Origin: Hydrogenophaga sp. Root209
Lineage (GTDB): Bacteria > Pseudomonadota > Gammaproteobacteria > Burkholderiales > Burkholderiaceae_C
NCBI RefSeq assembly: GCF_001428625.1
Contig: NZ_LMIE01000006.1
Location: forward strand, 38,673-102,672
Direction of reading: 5' to 3'
DNA: 64,000 nucleotides
The position numbers were made by a program, and so were the translations under genes. Of this stretch, positions 8,306 through 18,900 are shown piece by piece; within the stretch, counting starts at the first letter, position 1; the number at the start of each line of letters is the position of its first letter. Below the pieces are notes generated by a model. The model was not told the origin of the DNA. It did no database searches and saw nothing but the letters and a program-made list of their open reading frames with translations.

Positions 8306-9535
8306 GTGCCCGCCTACACCTTTGAAGCCCTCGACGCCCAGGGCGCCACACAAAAGGGCCTGATCGATGCCGACACCGCCCGCTCGGCGCGCAGCATGTT
8401 GCGCGCACGCGCGCTGGTGCCGCTGCAGGTGGAGCCCGCCACCGGCGGTGGCACGCAGGTCAAGAGCAGCGGGCTCAACGTCACGCTGTGGGGCGGACGC
8501 GTGTTCAGCGCCACCTCGCTCGCGGTGTGGACCCGGCAGATCGCCGGGCTGGTGGCCGCGGGTCTGCCGCTGGAGCGGGCGCTCTCGGCCCTGACCGAAG
8601 AGGCCGAGGACAACCAGCAGCGCAACCTCATGGCCTCGTTGCGCTCCGAGGTCAATGCCGGTTCGCCCTTTGCGCAGGCGCTGGCGCAGCACCCACGCGA
8701 GTTCACGTCCATCTACACCTCGGTGATCGCCGCGGGCGAACAGAGCGGGCAACTGGGCACGGTGCTGGAGCGCCTGGCCGACGACCTCGAAGAACGCGAA
8801 GCGCTCAAGAACAAGCTGGTCGCCGCGTCGCTCTACCCCGCCATCGTCACGCTCGTGGCGATCGTGATCGTGGTGTTCCTCGTGTCGTACGTGGTGCCGC
8901 AGGTGGCCAGCGTGTTTGCCGGCAGCAAGCGCGCCCTGCCCGTGCTCACGGTGATGATGCTGGGCCTGAGCAGCTTCGTGCGCAGCTACGGCTGGCTGAT
9001 GCTGGCCGCGCTGGTGGCGGGCAGCGGCGCGCTGGTGATGGCGCGGCGCAACGCGCCGCTGCGCCTGCGCATGGACGCCGCCTGGCTGCGCCTGCCCCTG
9101 GTGGGGCGCCTGGCGCGTGGCTTCAACGCGGCGCGCTTCGCGGCCACACTGGCCATGCTCGCCGGCGCGGGCGTGCCCATCCTTCGGGCGCTGCAGACCG
9201 CCGCCGAAACCCTGAACAACCAGGCCATGCGCGCCGATGCGCTGGACGCGCTGGTGCTGGTGCGCGAAGGCGCACCGCTGGCCTCCGCGCTGGCCAGCAA
9301 GAAGCGTTTTCCGCCGCTGGTGTCGATGTTTGCCCGACTGGGTGAGCAGACCGGCCAGCTGCCCGCCATGCTGGACCGCGCGGCCGAACAACTGAGCGCC
9401 GAGGTGCAACGTCGCGCCATGCACCTGGCCACCATACTGGAGCCGCTGCTCATCGTGGGCATGGGTGTGGTGGTCATGCTGATCGTGCTGGCGGTGCTCA
9501 TGCCCATCATCCAATTGAATCAACTGGTGTCCTGA
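8306..9535 (+). CDS. gspF: Type II secretion inner-membrane platform protein GspF
   Basis: GspF is the polytopic core of the T2SS inner-membrane platform. The 409-residue product has two repeated GspF domains: the first includes LAVWTRQIAGLVAAGLPLERAL and the second AARFAATLAMLAGAGVPILRAL. Three membrane helices are seen, including VAIVIVVFLVSYVVPQV and LLIVGMGVVVMLIVLAVLMP. The GTG at 8306 is chosen because it gives MPAYTFEALDAQG, the standard GspF opening, five bases after gspE. The frame's earlier starts lie inside gspE. Confidence 0.94.
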   Translation: MPAYTFEALDAQGATQKGLIDADTARSARSMLRARALVPLQVEPATGGGTQVKSSGLNVTLWGGRVFSATSLAVWTRQIAGLVAAGLPLERALSALTEEAEDNQQRNLMASLRSEVNAGSPFAQALAQHPREFTSIYTSVIAAGEQSGQLGTVLERLADDLEEREALKNKLVAASLYPAIVTLVAIVIVVFLVSYVVPQVASVFAGSKRALPVLTVMMLGLSSFVRSYGWLMLAALVAGSGALVMARRNAPLRLRMDAAWLRLPLVGRLARGFNAARFAATLAMLAGAGVPILRALQTAAETLNNQAMRADALDALVLVREGAPLASALASKKRFPPLVSMFARLGEQTGQLPAMLDRAAEQLSAEVQRRAMHLATILEPLLIVGMGVVVMLIVLAVLMPIIQLNQLVS

Positions 9536-9537
9536 AC

Positions 9538-10434
9538 ATGGGTGTATCTCTCGACGGCAAACTCGTCGTTGCCATTTCTTCCCGTGCCCTGTTCGATTTT
9601 GAAGAAGAGAACCGGCTGTTTGAAACCGGTGACGACCGCGCCTACATGAAGCTGCAGCTTGACCGCCTGGACACGCCCGCGCAGCCCGGCGTGGCGTTTT
9701 CGCTGGTGCACAAGCTGCTCGCCTTCAACGACGCGCATGCGCAGCGGGTGGAGGTGGTGATCCTCTCGCGCAACGACCCGGTCTCGGGCATGCGGGTGTT
9801 CCGCTCCGCGCAGCACTACGGCCTGCCCATCCAGCGCGGCAGCTTCACGCGCGGTCAGCCGCCCTGGCGCTACCTGCGCCCGCTGCGCGCCAACCTGTTC
9901 CTCTCGACCCACCTGGCCGACGTGCGCGCCGCGCTGGACGCCGGCGTGCCCGCCGCGCAGGTGTACCCGCATTCGGTGCATGCCAGCGACGCGCACCCGC
10001 ACGAAGTGCGCATCGCCTTCGACGGCGACGCCGTGCTGTTCTCCGACGAAGCCGAACGGGTCTACCAGAGCGAGGGGCTGTCGGCCTTTCAGGCGCACGA
10101 GGCCACCCACGCTGGCTCGCCGCTGGCCGGCGGCCCGTTCAAACCCCTGCTCGAAGCCCTGCACCGCCTGCAGAGCGAGGGCACGCCGCTCATGCGTGTG
10201 CGCACGGCCCTGGTCACCGCGCGCAGCGCCCCGGCGCACGAGCGCGCGATCCGCACGCTGATGAACTGGAACATCGAGGTCGACGAAGCCATGTTCCTCG
10301 GCGGCCTGCCCAAGGGCGAATTCCTGCGCGAGTTCGAGCCCGACTTCTTCTTCGACGACCAGACCGGTCACATCGAATCGGCATCCCGCCATGTGCCCTC
10401 GGGCCACGTGGCCAGCGGCATTTCGAATCCCTGA
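9538..10434 (+). CDS. Cytosolic 5'-nucleotidase (NT5C1-like, PF06189 family)
   Basis: This is a predicted cytosolic 5'-nucleotidase that hydrolyses nucleoside monophosphates to nucleosides and phosphate. The 298-residue product contains AFDGDAVLFSDEAERV, the DxD-type phosphohydrolase motif typical of the NT5C1A/PF06189 family. It also has the conserved GMRVFRSAQHYGL and FLGGLPKGEFL segments. There is no signal peptide. It starts two bases after gspF and may be read through from the gsp operon, but it has no known role in secretion. The family is confident; the exact substrate is unknown. Confidence 0.85.
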   Translation: MGVSLDGKLVVAISSRALFDFEEENRLFETGDDRAYMKLQLDRLDTPAQPGVAFSLVHKLLAFNDAHAQRVEVVILSRNDPVSGMRVFRSAQHYGLPIQRGSFTRGQPPWRYLRPLRANLFLSTHLADVRAALDAGVPAAQVYPHSVHASDAHPHEVRIAFDGDAVLFSDEAERVYQSEGLSAFQAHEATHAGSPLAGGPFKPLLEALHRLQSEGTPLMRVRTALVTARSAPAHERAIRTLMNWNIEVDEAMFLGGLPKGEFLREFEPDFFFDDQTGHIESASRHVPSGHVASGISNP

Positions 10435-10447
10435 GACAGGTGAAACC

Positions 10448-12226
10448 ATGACGTTCAGCGAAAAATTTCAGAGCTTCCGGGTGTTCGCCCGCAAGGTGGG
10501 CCGGCTCACCATGCCCTACTTCCAGTCCGAAGAAAAGTGGAAGGCGCGGGCGCTGCTCGCGGCCATCGTGGCGCTCAATCTCGGCTCGGTCTACATGCTG
10601 GTGCTGCTCAACGAGTGGAACCGCGTGTTCTACGACGCCCTGCAGAACAAGGACGCTGTGGTGTTCTGGCGCGAGCTCGGCCGTTTCACCTATCTTGCCT
10701 TCGGCTTCATCATCATCGCGGTCTACCGCTTCTACCTCACGCAACTGCTCGAGATGCGCTGGCGCGCCTGGATGACCGGCCACTACCTGGACCGCTGGCT
10801 CTCCCACAAGGCCTTCTACCACCTCGAACTTGCGCGTTTTGCCAAAGGTGAAGACGCCCCGCCCGACAACCCGGACCAGCGCATCGCCGAGGACATGAAC
10901 CTGTTCACCAGCTTCACGGTGAGCCTGACCATGGGCCTGCTCAACGCGGTGGTCACGCTGGTGAGCTTCGTCGGCATTTTGTGGGCGCTCTCAGGCAGTT
11001 TTGCCTTCTCGTTCAACGGCAGCGAATACACCATCCCCGGTTTCATGGTGTGGATGGCGGTGCTCTACTGCGCGCTCGGCAGCGTGATCACGCACTACCT
11101 GGGCCGCTCGCAGATCGCGCTCAATTTCAAGCAACAGCGCTATGAAGCCGATTTCCGCCACCATCTGGTGCGCGTGCGCGAATACAGCGAATCCATCGCG
11201 CTGGACAAAGGCGAACCCGTGGAGCGCCAGCAACTCGGTCTGCGTTTCACCGACGTGTTGTCCAACTATTTCAAGCTCATCAACGCACAGAAGCGCCTGA
11301 CCTGGTTCACCGTGGGTTTCGGCCAGGCCGCCGTGGTGTTCCCCTTCATCGTGGCCGCTCCGCGTTTCTTCAGCGGCGCCATCCAGCTCGGCGAGCTGAT
11401 CCAGATCTCGTCGGCCTTCGGCCGCGTGCAGGACTCGCTCTCGTGGTTTGTCGAGAACTACAGCAGCCTGGCGGCCTGGCGCGCCACCACCGACCGCATC
11501 ACCAGCTTTGAAGAAAGCTTCCAGGCACTGGAAGCCGCCGAGCACCTGGCCGCCCCTGTGCCCAACACCGAAGACGCGCTGGCCCTCGACAACATGCGGC
11601 TCTCGCTGCCCGGTGGCGTGGCGCTGCTGGCGGTGAAGGGCATGAAGGTGTCACCGGGCGACACCGTGCTGGTCAAGGGCCCGTCGGGCAGCGGCAAATC
11701 GACCCTGTTCCGCGGCCTCGCGGGCATCTGGCCCTGGGCACAGCGCAGCCTGCGCACACCGGCCGGTTTTGCCGACAAGGTGATGTTCTTGCCGCAGCGA
11801 CCCTACTTCCCACTGGGCTCGCTGCGCGACGCCCTGGCCTACCCCGAACCCGCCGACCACTACAGCGACGCCGACCTGCAACACGCCCTGATGGATGCCC
11901 TGCTGCCCGACCTGAGCACGCGCCTGGACGAGCAAGATGCCTGGGGCCAGAAGTTGTCGGGCGGCGAACAGCAGCGCCTGGCCATCGCCCGCGCCCTGCT
12001 GAAAAAGCCGCGCTGGCTGTTCGTGGACGAAGCCACGAGCGCGCTGGACGAAGCGGCCGAAGCCAAGCTGTACGCGCGGCTGCAGGCCTTGGTGAAAGAG
12101 AGCAATGGCGCGCTGGTGTCCATCGCCCACCGGCCGGGTGTGGCCGCGTTTCACCGGACGCAGTGGACGTTCACGCCCGATGCGACGGGGGATGCGCGCT
12201 ACAAACTCGTGCCGTCGGCTGTGTGA
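10448..12226 (+). CDS. ABC transporter ATP-binding/permease protein, SbmA/BacA-YddA type
   Basis: A 592-residue fused ABC half-transporter of the SbmA/BacA-like (ABCD/YddA) family. The membrane domain (roughly residues 1-360) contains EWNRVFYDALQNKD and YRFYLTQLLEMRWRAWMT, hallmarks of this family. The nucleotide-binding domain has Walker A (GPSGSGKST), signature (LSGGEQQRLAIARALL) and Walker B ([13 protein letters not shown]). Relatives transport peptides, vitamin B12 analogues or fatty-acyl compounds; the substrate here cannot be inferred. The start at 10448 lies 13 bases after the nucleotidase gene and follows AGGTGAAACC. It converges with hlyD across a short repeat. Confidence 0.88.
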   Translation: MTFSEKFQSFRVFARKVGRLTMPYFQSEEKWKARALLAAIVALNLGSVYMLVLLNEWNRVFYDALQNKDAVVFWRELGRFTYLAFGFIIIAVYRFYLTQLLEMRWRAWMTGHYLDRWLSHKAFYHLELARFAKGEDAPPDNPDQRIAEDMNLFTSFTVSLTMGLLNAVVTLVSFVGILWALSGSFAFSFNGSEYTIPGFMVWMAVLYCALGSVITHYLGRSQIALNFKQQRYEADFRHHLVRVREYSESIALDKGEPVERQQLGLRFTDVLSNYFKLINAQKRLTWFTVGFGQAAVVFPFIVAAPRFFSGAIQLGELIQISSAFGRVQDSLSWFVENYSSLAAWRATTDRITSFEESFQALEAAEHLAAPVPNTEDALALDNMRLSLPGGVALLAVKGMKVSPGDTVLVKGPSGSGKSTLFRGLAGIWPWAQRSLRTPAGFADKVMFLPQRPYFPLGSLRDALAYPEPADHYSDADLQHALMDALLPDLSTRLDEQDAWGQKLSGGEQQRLAIARALLKKPRWLFVDEATSALDEAAEAKLYARLQALVKESNGALVSIAHRPGVAAFHRTQWTFTPDATGDARYKLVPSAV

Positions 12227-12240
12227 ACGCCAGGCAAAAA

Positions 12241-12266
12241 GGCTTCGACAGGCTCAGCCCGAACGG
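12241..12266. repeat. REP-like element (GGCTTCGACAGGCTCAGCCC type)
   Basis: One copy of the 26-bp interspersed element lies between the convergent ABC transporter and hlyD genes. Other copies lie at 15940-15966, 32267-32293 and 32355-32382. Confidence 0.8.
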
Positions 12267-12272
12267 TACACC

Positions 12273-13700
12273 TCAGCGTTCCCGGAGAGCCTCGCTCCCG
12301 TGCTGGATGAGAGGCGCGAGGAAATACTCGATCACCCGGCGCTGCCCGGTCTTCACCTCCACCGTCACCGCCATGCCCGGGGAAAGACTGACCTCCGTTC
12401 CGTCCACCATCAGCGTGGTTTTGGGCATGCGAACGCGGCTTGAATAGATCAGCCCACGCTTCTCGTCGTTGATCGCATCGTGCGAAACCGAGGCCACTTC
12501 GGCATCGAGCGTGCCGTACTTGGTGTACTGGAAAGTCTCTATCTTCACCGCGGCCTCTTGCCCCGCCCTCACAAAGCCGATGTCCTTGTTTTCGAAGAAC
12601 GCTTCCACCTCCAGCGGGTTGTCGCTGGGCACGATCACCATGAGCGGCTGTGCCTCGGTGACCACGCCGCCTTCGGTGTGCACCGCGAGCTGCTGCACGG
12701 TGCCGTCCACGGGTGAGGTCAGGCGCATGAGTTTGCCGCGCGAGTCGGCCTTCTTCCACTCCTGATCCAGCGCGTCCAGGCGTTGCTGGGCTTCGGTGGT
12801 GCTGTCCAGCGTGGCGCGGCGGGTCTCGGCCATCAAGGCCTGGCGTTGCCCTTGCACCTCGCGCAGCGCGGCCTCTGTTTCGCGCAACCGGCTGCGCTGG
12901 TTGGCCAGGTCCGCCTCTTGTTCGATGCGCACCTGCTCGCGCTCCAGGTAGCCGTGGCGCGAGACGAAGTTCTGGTCCACCAGGTTCTTGAAATCTTCTG
13001 CGCGCTGTTGGGCAATGGGCAGCGTCTGCTCCAGCTTGCGCACCAGCGTCTGGGTGGAGCGAAGTTCGGCCTCGCGCCGTGCGGTGTCGGCGGTAATGCG
13101 GCTCAGTCTCGCTGTGTATTCGGCGTATTGCCCAGCCAGCAAACGCTGAGCCTCCAGGTAGCGCGCGTCGTCCACACCGGTGGGTCGGGCGAGTCGAGGC
13201 TCTTGCCCCGATTGCAGGGATTCGAGCAGTGCCCGGCCGCGCGCCACCTGCAGCAGCGCCACGGCCTGCTCGCCCACCACGCGCTCGGTGTCGGCCTGCG
13301 TGGTGGTGGCGTCCAGCTCGATGAGCAAATCACCCGCCTTCACACGCTGGCCATCGGTCACGTGAATCGCCTTTACCGACGCGGTGTCGAAAGACTGGAT
13401 GGTCTTGGTGCGGTCGTTGGGCACGATCTTGCCCTGCGCCGTGGCCACCACGTCGATGTGGCCAAAGATGGCCCACAGCAGCGCGATCAGCATGAAAGCG
13501 ATGAGCAGCCACATGGCCACGCGGGGTGCGGGGGACACGGGCGTCTCTTGCAACGAGAGGGCCGCGGGAAGGAACTGCGCCTCGTGGGGCAGGCGTGGCG
13601 TGGGCTCCATCTCGCTCCGGCGCTGCCACGCGTGTTGAAACGCGGCGCCGTAGCGATTCAGCAGATCGCCCAGGGCTTGTAGTCGAATGGTCATGCTCAT
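12273..13700 (-). CDS. hlyD: Type I secretion membrane fusion protein (HlyD family)
   Basis: This is the periplasmic adaptor of a type I secretion system; it connects the HlyB-type ABC exporter to an outer-membrane TolC-like channel, which is not in this window. The 475-residue product has a short cytoplasmic N-terminus and one transmembrane helix near residues 61-81 (MWLLIAFMLIALLWAIFG). The lipoyl motif GKIVPNDRTKTIQSF follows, then a long coiled-coil hairpin (about residues 140-330). The second lipoyl half and the beta-barrel close with SLSPGMAVTVEVKTGQR, typical of HlyD/PrtE proteins. The ATG at 13700 lies four bases after hlyB, with GGGGTGA as likely ribosome binding site. The substrate is presumably the adjacent RTX lipase. 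Confidence 0.93.
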   Translation of the reverse strand: MSMTIRLQALGDLLNRYGAAFQHAWQRRSEMEPTPRLPHEAQFLPAALSLQETPVSPAPRVAMWLLIAFMLIALLWAIFGHIDVVATAQGKIVPNDRTKTIQSFDTASVKAIHVTDGQRVKAGDLLIELDATTTQADTERVVGEQAVALLQVARGRALLESLQSGQEPRLARPTGVDDARYLEAQRLLAGQYAEYTARLSRITADTARREAELRSTQTLVRKLEQTLPIAQQRAEDFKNLVDQNFVSRHGYLEREQVRIEQEADLANQRSRLRETEAALREVQGQRQALMAETRRATLDSTTEAQQRLDALDQEWKKADSRGKLMRLTSPVDGTVQQLAVHTEGGVVTEAQPLMVIVPSDNPLEVEAFFENKDIGFVRAGQEAAVKIETFQYTKYGTLDAEVASVSHDAINDEKRGLIYSSRVRMPKTTLMVDGTEVSLSPGMAVTVEVKTGQRRVIEYFLAPLIQHGSEALRER

Positions 13701-13704
13701 GGCT

Positions 13705-15903
13705 TCACCCCTGTTGCAGCCGGTGCAGCGCCGCGTAAGCGCCCGATGGGTTTTGCAGCAGTTCGGCATGCGAACCCATCTCCACGATCTGCCCGCGCTC
13801 CATCACCACAATGCGGTGGGCGTCACGCACGGCGCTCAGCCGGTGCGCCACGATGATCACGGTGCGCCCCTTGGCGATCGCCTTCATGTTGTCCTGGATG
13901 ATGCGTTCGCTCTCGTAGTCCAGCGCGCTGGTGGCTTCGTCCAGGATCAGGATGCGCGGGTTTGAAATGAGCGCGCGCGCAATGGCAATGCGCTGGCGCT
14001 GACCGCCCGAGAGCGTGGAACCGTGCTCCCCCACCAGCGTGTCGTAGCCCTCGGGCAGTTCGGTGATGAAGTCGTGCGCGCCGGCCAGGCGCGCGGCGGT
14101 CACCACCGCATTCAGCGGGGCACCGGGGTCGGCCAGGGCAATGTTGTCGCGGATGCTGCGGGCGAAGAGCACGTTCTCTTGCAGCACCACACCCACCTGC
14201 CGACGCAGCGAACTGGCATCGGCCAGCGCGAGGTCCATGCCGTCCACCATCACACGCCCGCGCTCGGGCACGTAAAGCCGCTGGATCAGCTTGGTCAGCG
14301 TGCTCTTGCCCGAGCCAGACCGGCCCACCACGCCAATGACTTCGCCCGGCGCGATGTCGATGGAGAGGTTCTTCAAAGCCTCTGGCCCATCGGGCCGGTA
14401 GCGAAACACCACATCGTCCAGCGTGATGCGGCCCACCAGCGGCGGCAGCGCGCTCTTGGCGCCGGCCACCTCGGTGCGGCTGTTCAAGATGTCGCCCAGG
14501 CGCTGCACCGAGATGCCGGTCTGCTGGAAGTCCGTCCACAGTTGAGCCAGACGCATCACCGGCTGCGCCACTTGGCCGGCGAGCATGTTGAAAGCGATCA
14601 ACTGGCCCACGCTGAGCTTGCCTTCGATGACCAGCCGGGCGCCGAAGTACAGCGTGGCCACCGTCACCAGCTTGGAGATGAGCGTGACGCCGCCGTTGGC
14701 CATGGTGCCGATGGTGGCGGTGCGAAAGCTCGACGACACGTAGGCCGCCAGCTGGTTGTCCCAGCGGCGCGTCCACTGCGGCTCCACCGCCATGCTTTTC
14801 ACGGTGTCGATGCCGCTGATGGTCTCCACCAGAAAAGCCTGGTTTTCCGCGCCTCGGTTGAATTTATCGTTCAGCCGCGCGCGCAAAACAGGCGTGTACA
14901 CCGCCGTGAGGAGGGCATAACACGGCAGCGAGATCACCACGATCAGCGTGAGCCAGCCGCTGTAGTACGCCATGACGGCGATGAACACCACCGAGAACAG
15001 CAAGTCGAGCACCACGGTGAGCGCGTTGCCGGTGAGGAATGAGCGCACGTTCTCCAGCTCACGCACCCGCGCCACCGAGTCGCCCACGCGCCGCGCCTGA
15101 AAGTACGCCAGCGGCAAGCCGAGCAGGTGGCGGAACAGCCGGGCGCCGAGCTCCACGTCAATGCGGCTGGTGGTGTGGGCAAACACGAAGCTGCGCAGGG
15201 CCGTGAGCGTCACTTCAAACACCACCACCACGGCAAAGCCGAGGGCAATCACATCCAGCGTGGTGTAACCACGGTGGACCAATACCTTGTCCATCACCAC
15301 CTGGAAGAACAATGGCGTGATGAGCGCGAAGAGCTGCAGCACGAAGCTGACGGCCAGCACCTCCAGCAACAGCTTGCGGTACTTCACGATGGCAGGGATG
15401 AACCAGGTGAAGTCGAAGCGGGCCATGTCCCCTGCCAGCGAGGCACGCGAGGTGAACAGGATCAGCTCGCCCGTCCAGCGCGCCTGCAGTTCGACCAAAG
15501 AAATCGACTCCGGTCGACCGGCCTTGGGCGACTGGATCAGGGCTTTGTCTGCCTCGACCCTGGCGAGGATGAAGAACTCCACACGGCCTTGATCGTCGCG
15601 GCCAATGGCCATGGCGGGGAGCGGCGTCTTGTCCAGCCGAGCCACACCAACGCCCACCTGCTTGGCCTGCAGCCCCAGCTTTTTGGCGGCGAGCAAGATG
15701 TCCTGCACCTGAAACGGCTGGCCAATGTTGGTGAACTCATGGGCCAGCTGGTCCGCGTCCACCGCCACACCGTGCAAGCGGGCCAGCAATACCAGGCAGG
15801 CCAGGCCGGTGTCCAGCGGTTGTGGTTCGGCCGGCCTCTCGGCTGTGGGTTCGCTCGCGCCGAGGCGCACTGCGCCCGGCCCTCCCAGGGTCATTTCAGT
15901 CAT
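13705..15903 (-). CDS. hlyB: Type I secretion ABC transporter (HlyB family, with C39-like domain)
   Basis: A 732-residue ABC exporter of the RTX-toxin type. The N-terminal C39-like domain (about residues 25-150) carries [10 protein letters not shown], where the protease's catalytic Cys is Thr. It therefore should not cleave a leader, but can act as a docking domain as in HlyB. The membrane domain follows (about 160-440; [27 protein letters not shown]). The nucleotide-binding domain has [24 protein letters not shown] and [12 protein letters not shown]. It lies 95 bases downstream of the giant RTX lipase gene, separated by a REP-like hairpin, and four bases upstream of hlyD. No acyltransferase (hlyC) is nearby. 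Confidence 0.95.
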   Translation of the reverse strand: MTEMTLGGPGAVRLGASEPTAERPAEPQPLDTGLACLVLLARLHGVAVDADQLAHEFTNIGQPFQVQDILLAAKKLGLQAKQVGVGVARLDKTPLPAMAIGRDDQGRVEFFILARVEADKALIQSPKAGRPESISLVELQARWTGELILFTSRASLAGDMARFDFTWFIPAIVKYRKLLLEVLAVSFVLQLFALITPLFFQVVMDKVLVHRGYTTLDVIALGFAVVVVFEVTLTALRSFVFAHTTSRIDVELGARLFRHLLGLPLAYFQARRVGDSVARVRELENVRSFLTGNALTVVLDLLFSVVFIAVMAYYSGWLTLIVVISLPCYALLTAVYTPVLRARLNDKFNRGAENQAFLVETISGIDTVKSMAVEPQWTRRWDNQLAAYVSSSFRTATIGTMANGGVTLISKLVTVATLYFGARLVIEGKLSVGQLIAFNMLAGQVAQPVMRLAQLWTDFQQTGISVQRLGDILNSRTEVAGAKSALPPLVGRITLDDVVFRYRPDGPEALKNLSIDIAPGEVIGVVGRSGSGKSTLTKLIQRLYVPERGRVMVDGMDLALADASSLRRQVGVVLQENVLFARSIRDNIALADPGAPLNAVVTAARLAGAHDFITELPEGYDTLVGEHGSTLSGGQRQRIAIARALISNPRILILDEATSALDYESERIIQDNMKAIAKGRTVIIVAHRLSAVRDAHRIVVMERGQIVEMGSHAELLQNPSGAYAALHRLQQG

Positions 15904-15939
15904 ATCTTTGTGTTGCCGGAGTAACGGTTGTGCGAAACA

Positions 15940-15976
15940 CCGTTCGCCCTGAGCCTGTCGAAGGGCTCAAGGCGAA
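15940..15976. repeat. REP-like hairpin between the RTX lipase gene and hlyB
   Basis: The element CCGTTCGCCCTGAGCCTGTC continues into a tail that makes an inverted repeat (TTCGCC...GGCGAA). It sits in the 95-base gap between the RTX gene stop and hlyB, so it could attenuate transcription or protect the 3' end of the long upstream mRNA. Confidence 0.7.
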
Positions 15977-15998
15977 AGTGGCGCCGAGTGGCTGAAGC

Positions 15999-18900
15999 TC
16001 AGTTCCAGTTGGCCGCAATCACCGGGCTCAGCGCCGACTGCTGCGCTGGCGTGAGCGTGGTCTGGCCCGGGGGCGGTGGGGAGAAGGCCGCCATGGCCTG
16101 GACGAGGCTATCGACCTGGGTGCTCAAGAGTGTCTGGTTGTCAGCAGTTTGGAACTGCTCCACCTTGTACTGGTTGCCGGTGTACCAGTTGCTGATGGTG
16201 GCCTTGTCGCTTGTGCCGATGATGCTCACTTCCAGGTTGTTGGACACCTGCCGGAACCAGATCTGCTCGGTGGAAACTCCGTCAAGGAAACGAAGCAAAT
16301 CCGTGTTGCCACTGGTGGCGTCGTCTTCCTTGATGACATCGGCTCCATACGCAAAGCCCAGCACATAGGTGTCATTGCCTGCTCCGCCCGCCAGCGTGTC
16401 TTTGCCCGCGCCGCCGTCCAGCGTGTCGTCTCCGATGTCGCCGGTGATCACGTTGTTCAGTTCGTTGCCGCTCAAGTACAGCCCGGTGTCGGCGTTGCCC
16501 TTCAAGTTCTCCACGTGGCTGCGCAGGGTGTGGTTCGCGTTTGTGATGACCCGGTCCGTGCCCGCGTCAGCGGCTTCCATGACCACGTCGCCCGCGCCTA
16601 CGTAGTAGGTGTCGTTGCCCAAGCCTCCGCTCATTACATTGACCGCTGCATTGACGTGCCCGTAGAGAATGTTGTCGAGTTCGTTACCACCAGCGTTGAT
16701 GGCTTCCGCCCCCTGCAGGTAGATACGCTCGACGTTGGACCCCAGGTTGTAACTGACCGTGCTGTAGACGATGTCGGTCGTCCCTTCACCCGCCTGTTCG
16801 ATCACCACATCCCCGGCGTTGTCCACAAAGTAGCGGTCTTCACCAACACCCCCAGCCATGACATCTGCGCCGCTTTTGCCGTTCAAGGTGTCGTCGCCCG
16901 CCTCACCATGCAACGTGTCGTCCCCAAGATGTCCGGTGATGGTGTTGTTAAGTTCATTGCCGCTCAGTTGCAATCCGGTGTCGACATTGCCACTGAGGTT
17001 CTCAACGTTTCTATCTAGAACGTAGTTGACAACCGTGATCACCCTGTCTGTGCCCCCGTCAACACCCTCGACAACAGTGTCGCCCGTACCCACGTGGTAC
17101 GCATCGTCGCCGAGCCCACCGTCGAGCGTATTGGCTGCTGAATTGGCGTGTCCATACAGGACATTGTCGAGTTCGTTACCACGGGCGTGAATGGTCTCTG
17201 TGCCCTGCAGATAAACGCGTTCGATGCTATCCGGCAGAGCGTAGTCCACCCGGCTATGAACGGTGTCGGTTCCCCCAGCGATGAACGATTCGACCACAAT
17301 GTCGCCGACGTCGTCGACCAAGTACACATCGTCACCCAGCCCCCCCTCCAGCCAGTCGGCGCCTCCACGACCATCCAACCGGTTGTCCAGGTCGTTGCCG
17401 CCGATGCGGTTATCCAGCGAATTGCCGGTGCCACGCAGAGCAGACATTCCAGTAAGGATCAGATTTTCCACGTTGTTGCCAAGCGTGTGGTCGACGCTGC
17501 TATGCACGACATCAACACCAGCATCAACGGCTTCAACCACCCGATCTCCGGCGTCATTCACCACGTACACGTTGCCACGCGTATTGCCAGTCAAGCGATC
17601 AGCACCATTTGTGCCGTAAAGGGCCGCTGGTGCAGAAATCATGTCCAGTATCTGCGCGCGAGACAGCGTGCGGCCGTCGGCAAAGGTGTAGCGCTCAATA
17701 CCAAATCCGACTGCTGCCGCCAAGAGCTCGTCATCCGCGACGACAACCGATCCGACGTCGACTCCGTCCGCACCCACCCAACTGATTCGCAGGGCGTCTA
17801 CCTCATCCCAACCGCTCACGTCCATCGACGGCTCGATCTGCAGCAAGGTGTTCTCGATTAGCCACGTGGGCAGGCTCAGGCGGGTACGTTCAACATGCAG
17901 AGCACTCGCGTCGATTCCCACACCGAACGCAATGGTGTCGCGGTATCCCTCGCCGCGGTCCAAGCCGCGCGCCTTCTCGTCCAGATACCACTCTGATGTG
18001 CCGTAGCCCTCATCGCCGTTGGGCTGGTACTGATAGGCGTCGTACAGATAGGCTTCCAGGTCGAACACAATGTCAACCCCATCGTCGGAGCTTGCAATGT
18101 AGTAGGTGTCATCACCGCTGTCGCCCGACAGCCAGTCTGCGCCGTAGCCCCCAAGGAGCTGGTCCGCATAGAAGCCACCGAGCAAAATATCGCTTCCTGC
18201 TCCACCCAGCATCAGATCGCCGGTGTAAGCGCCTCCGTAGGTGCTGTCCGTACGATCAATCTTGCGTTGCAACCAGTCCGCTCCTTCTCCTCCGGTCATC
18301 GCGCTCGTGTTTGAAGATTCGAACCAGCGAGACGCTTCAACAACGATACGATCGTCACCCGATGTCCCAAGGACATCAAGCACAGGCTTCTCTTCGCGCC
18401 ACACATGGTGGTATGTGGCTTGCCAATATGCATACGAAACATCTTCGTAGAAGTACTCCACCCGTGTCACTGCAGCTATGTGCTGATAGATGTGGTATCC
18501 GTCTTCAAGAAATAGCGTGAAAGCACCGGGTGGAAGCTGGTAAGAGCCGGTGAGTTGCATGCGATAAAGATCAAGAGGCCCAAGGTAGCGGATGCGCTCA
18601 GGCTCCACCACCACGGTCTGACTGCCTTGATAGACACTTTGTATGCCTTCCACCCATGCCTCGCTCAACACTTCGCTGGAATACACCGAGGTGTCATAGT
18701 CGCTTGGATCAACAAGCAAGGGGGTTCCATCGGCTTGCACATTGATCCGATTCCAGAGGGACTCGTTTGTATAAATGTCGCCTGAAGCCGACTCATCGGT
18801 GAACACTTCATACGGTTCTGCCAGCAGAAAGGGCAGCGCCGCCGACAGATGCTGTTCACGCAGACTGGCATCCGAGGCGTCTACTTGCAAGCGAGACGCC

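Noticed and set aside
14023-15042. Antisense ORF opposite hlyB (339 codons, very His/Gln-rich)
   Set aside because: Composition is that of a reverse-complement shadow of an ABC transporter gene.
13705-15903. HlyB as a leader-cleaving (C39 peptidase) bacteriocin exporter
   Set aside because: The catalytic Cys position is Thr (DTGLACL) and the adjacent substrate is an RTX protein, so a non-proteolytic C39-like domain fits better.
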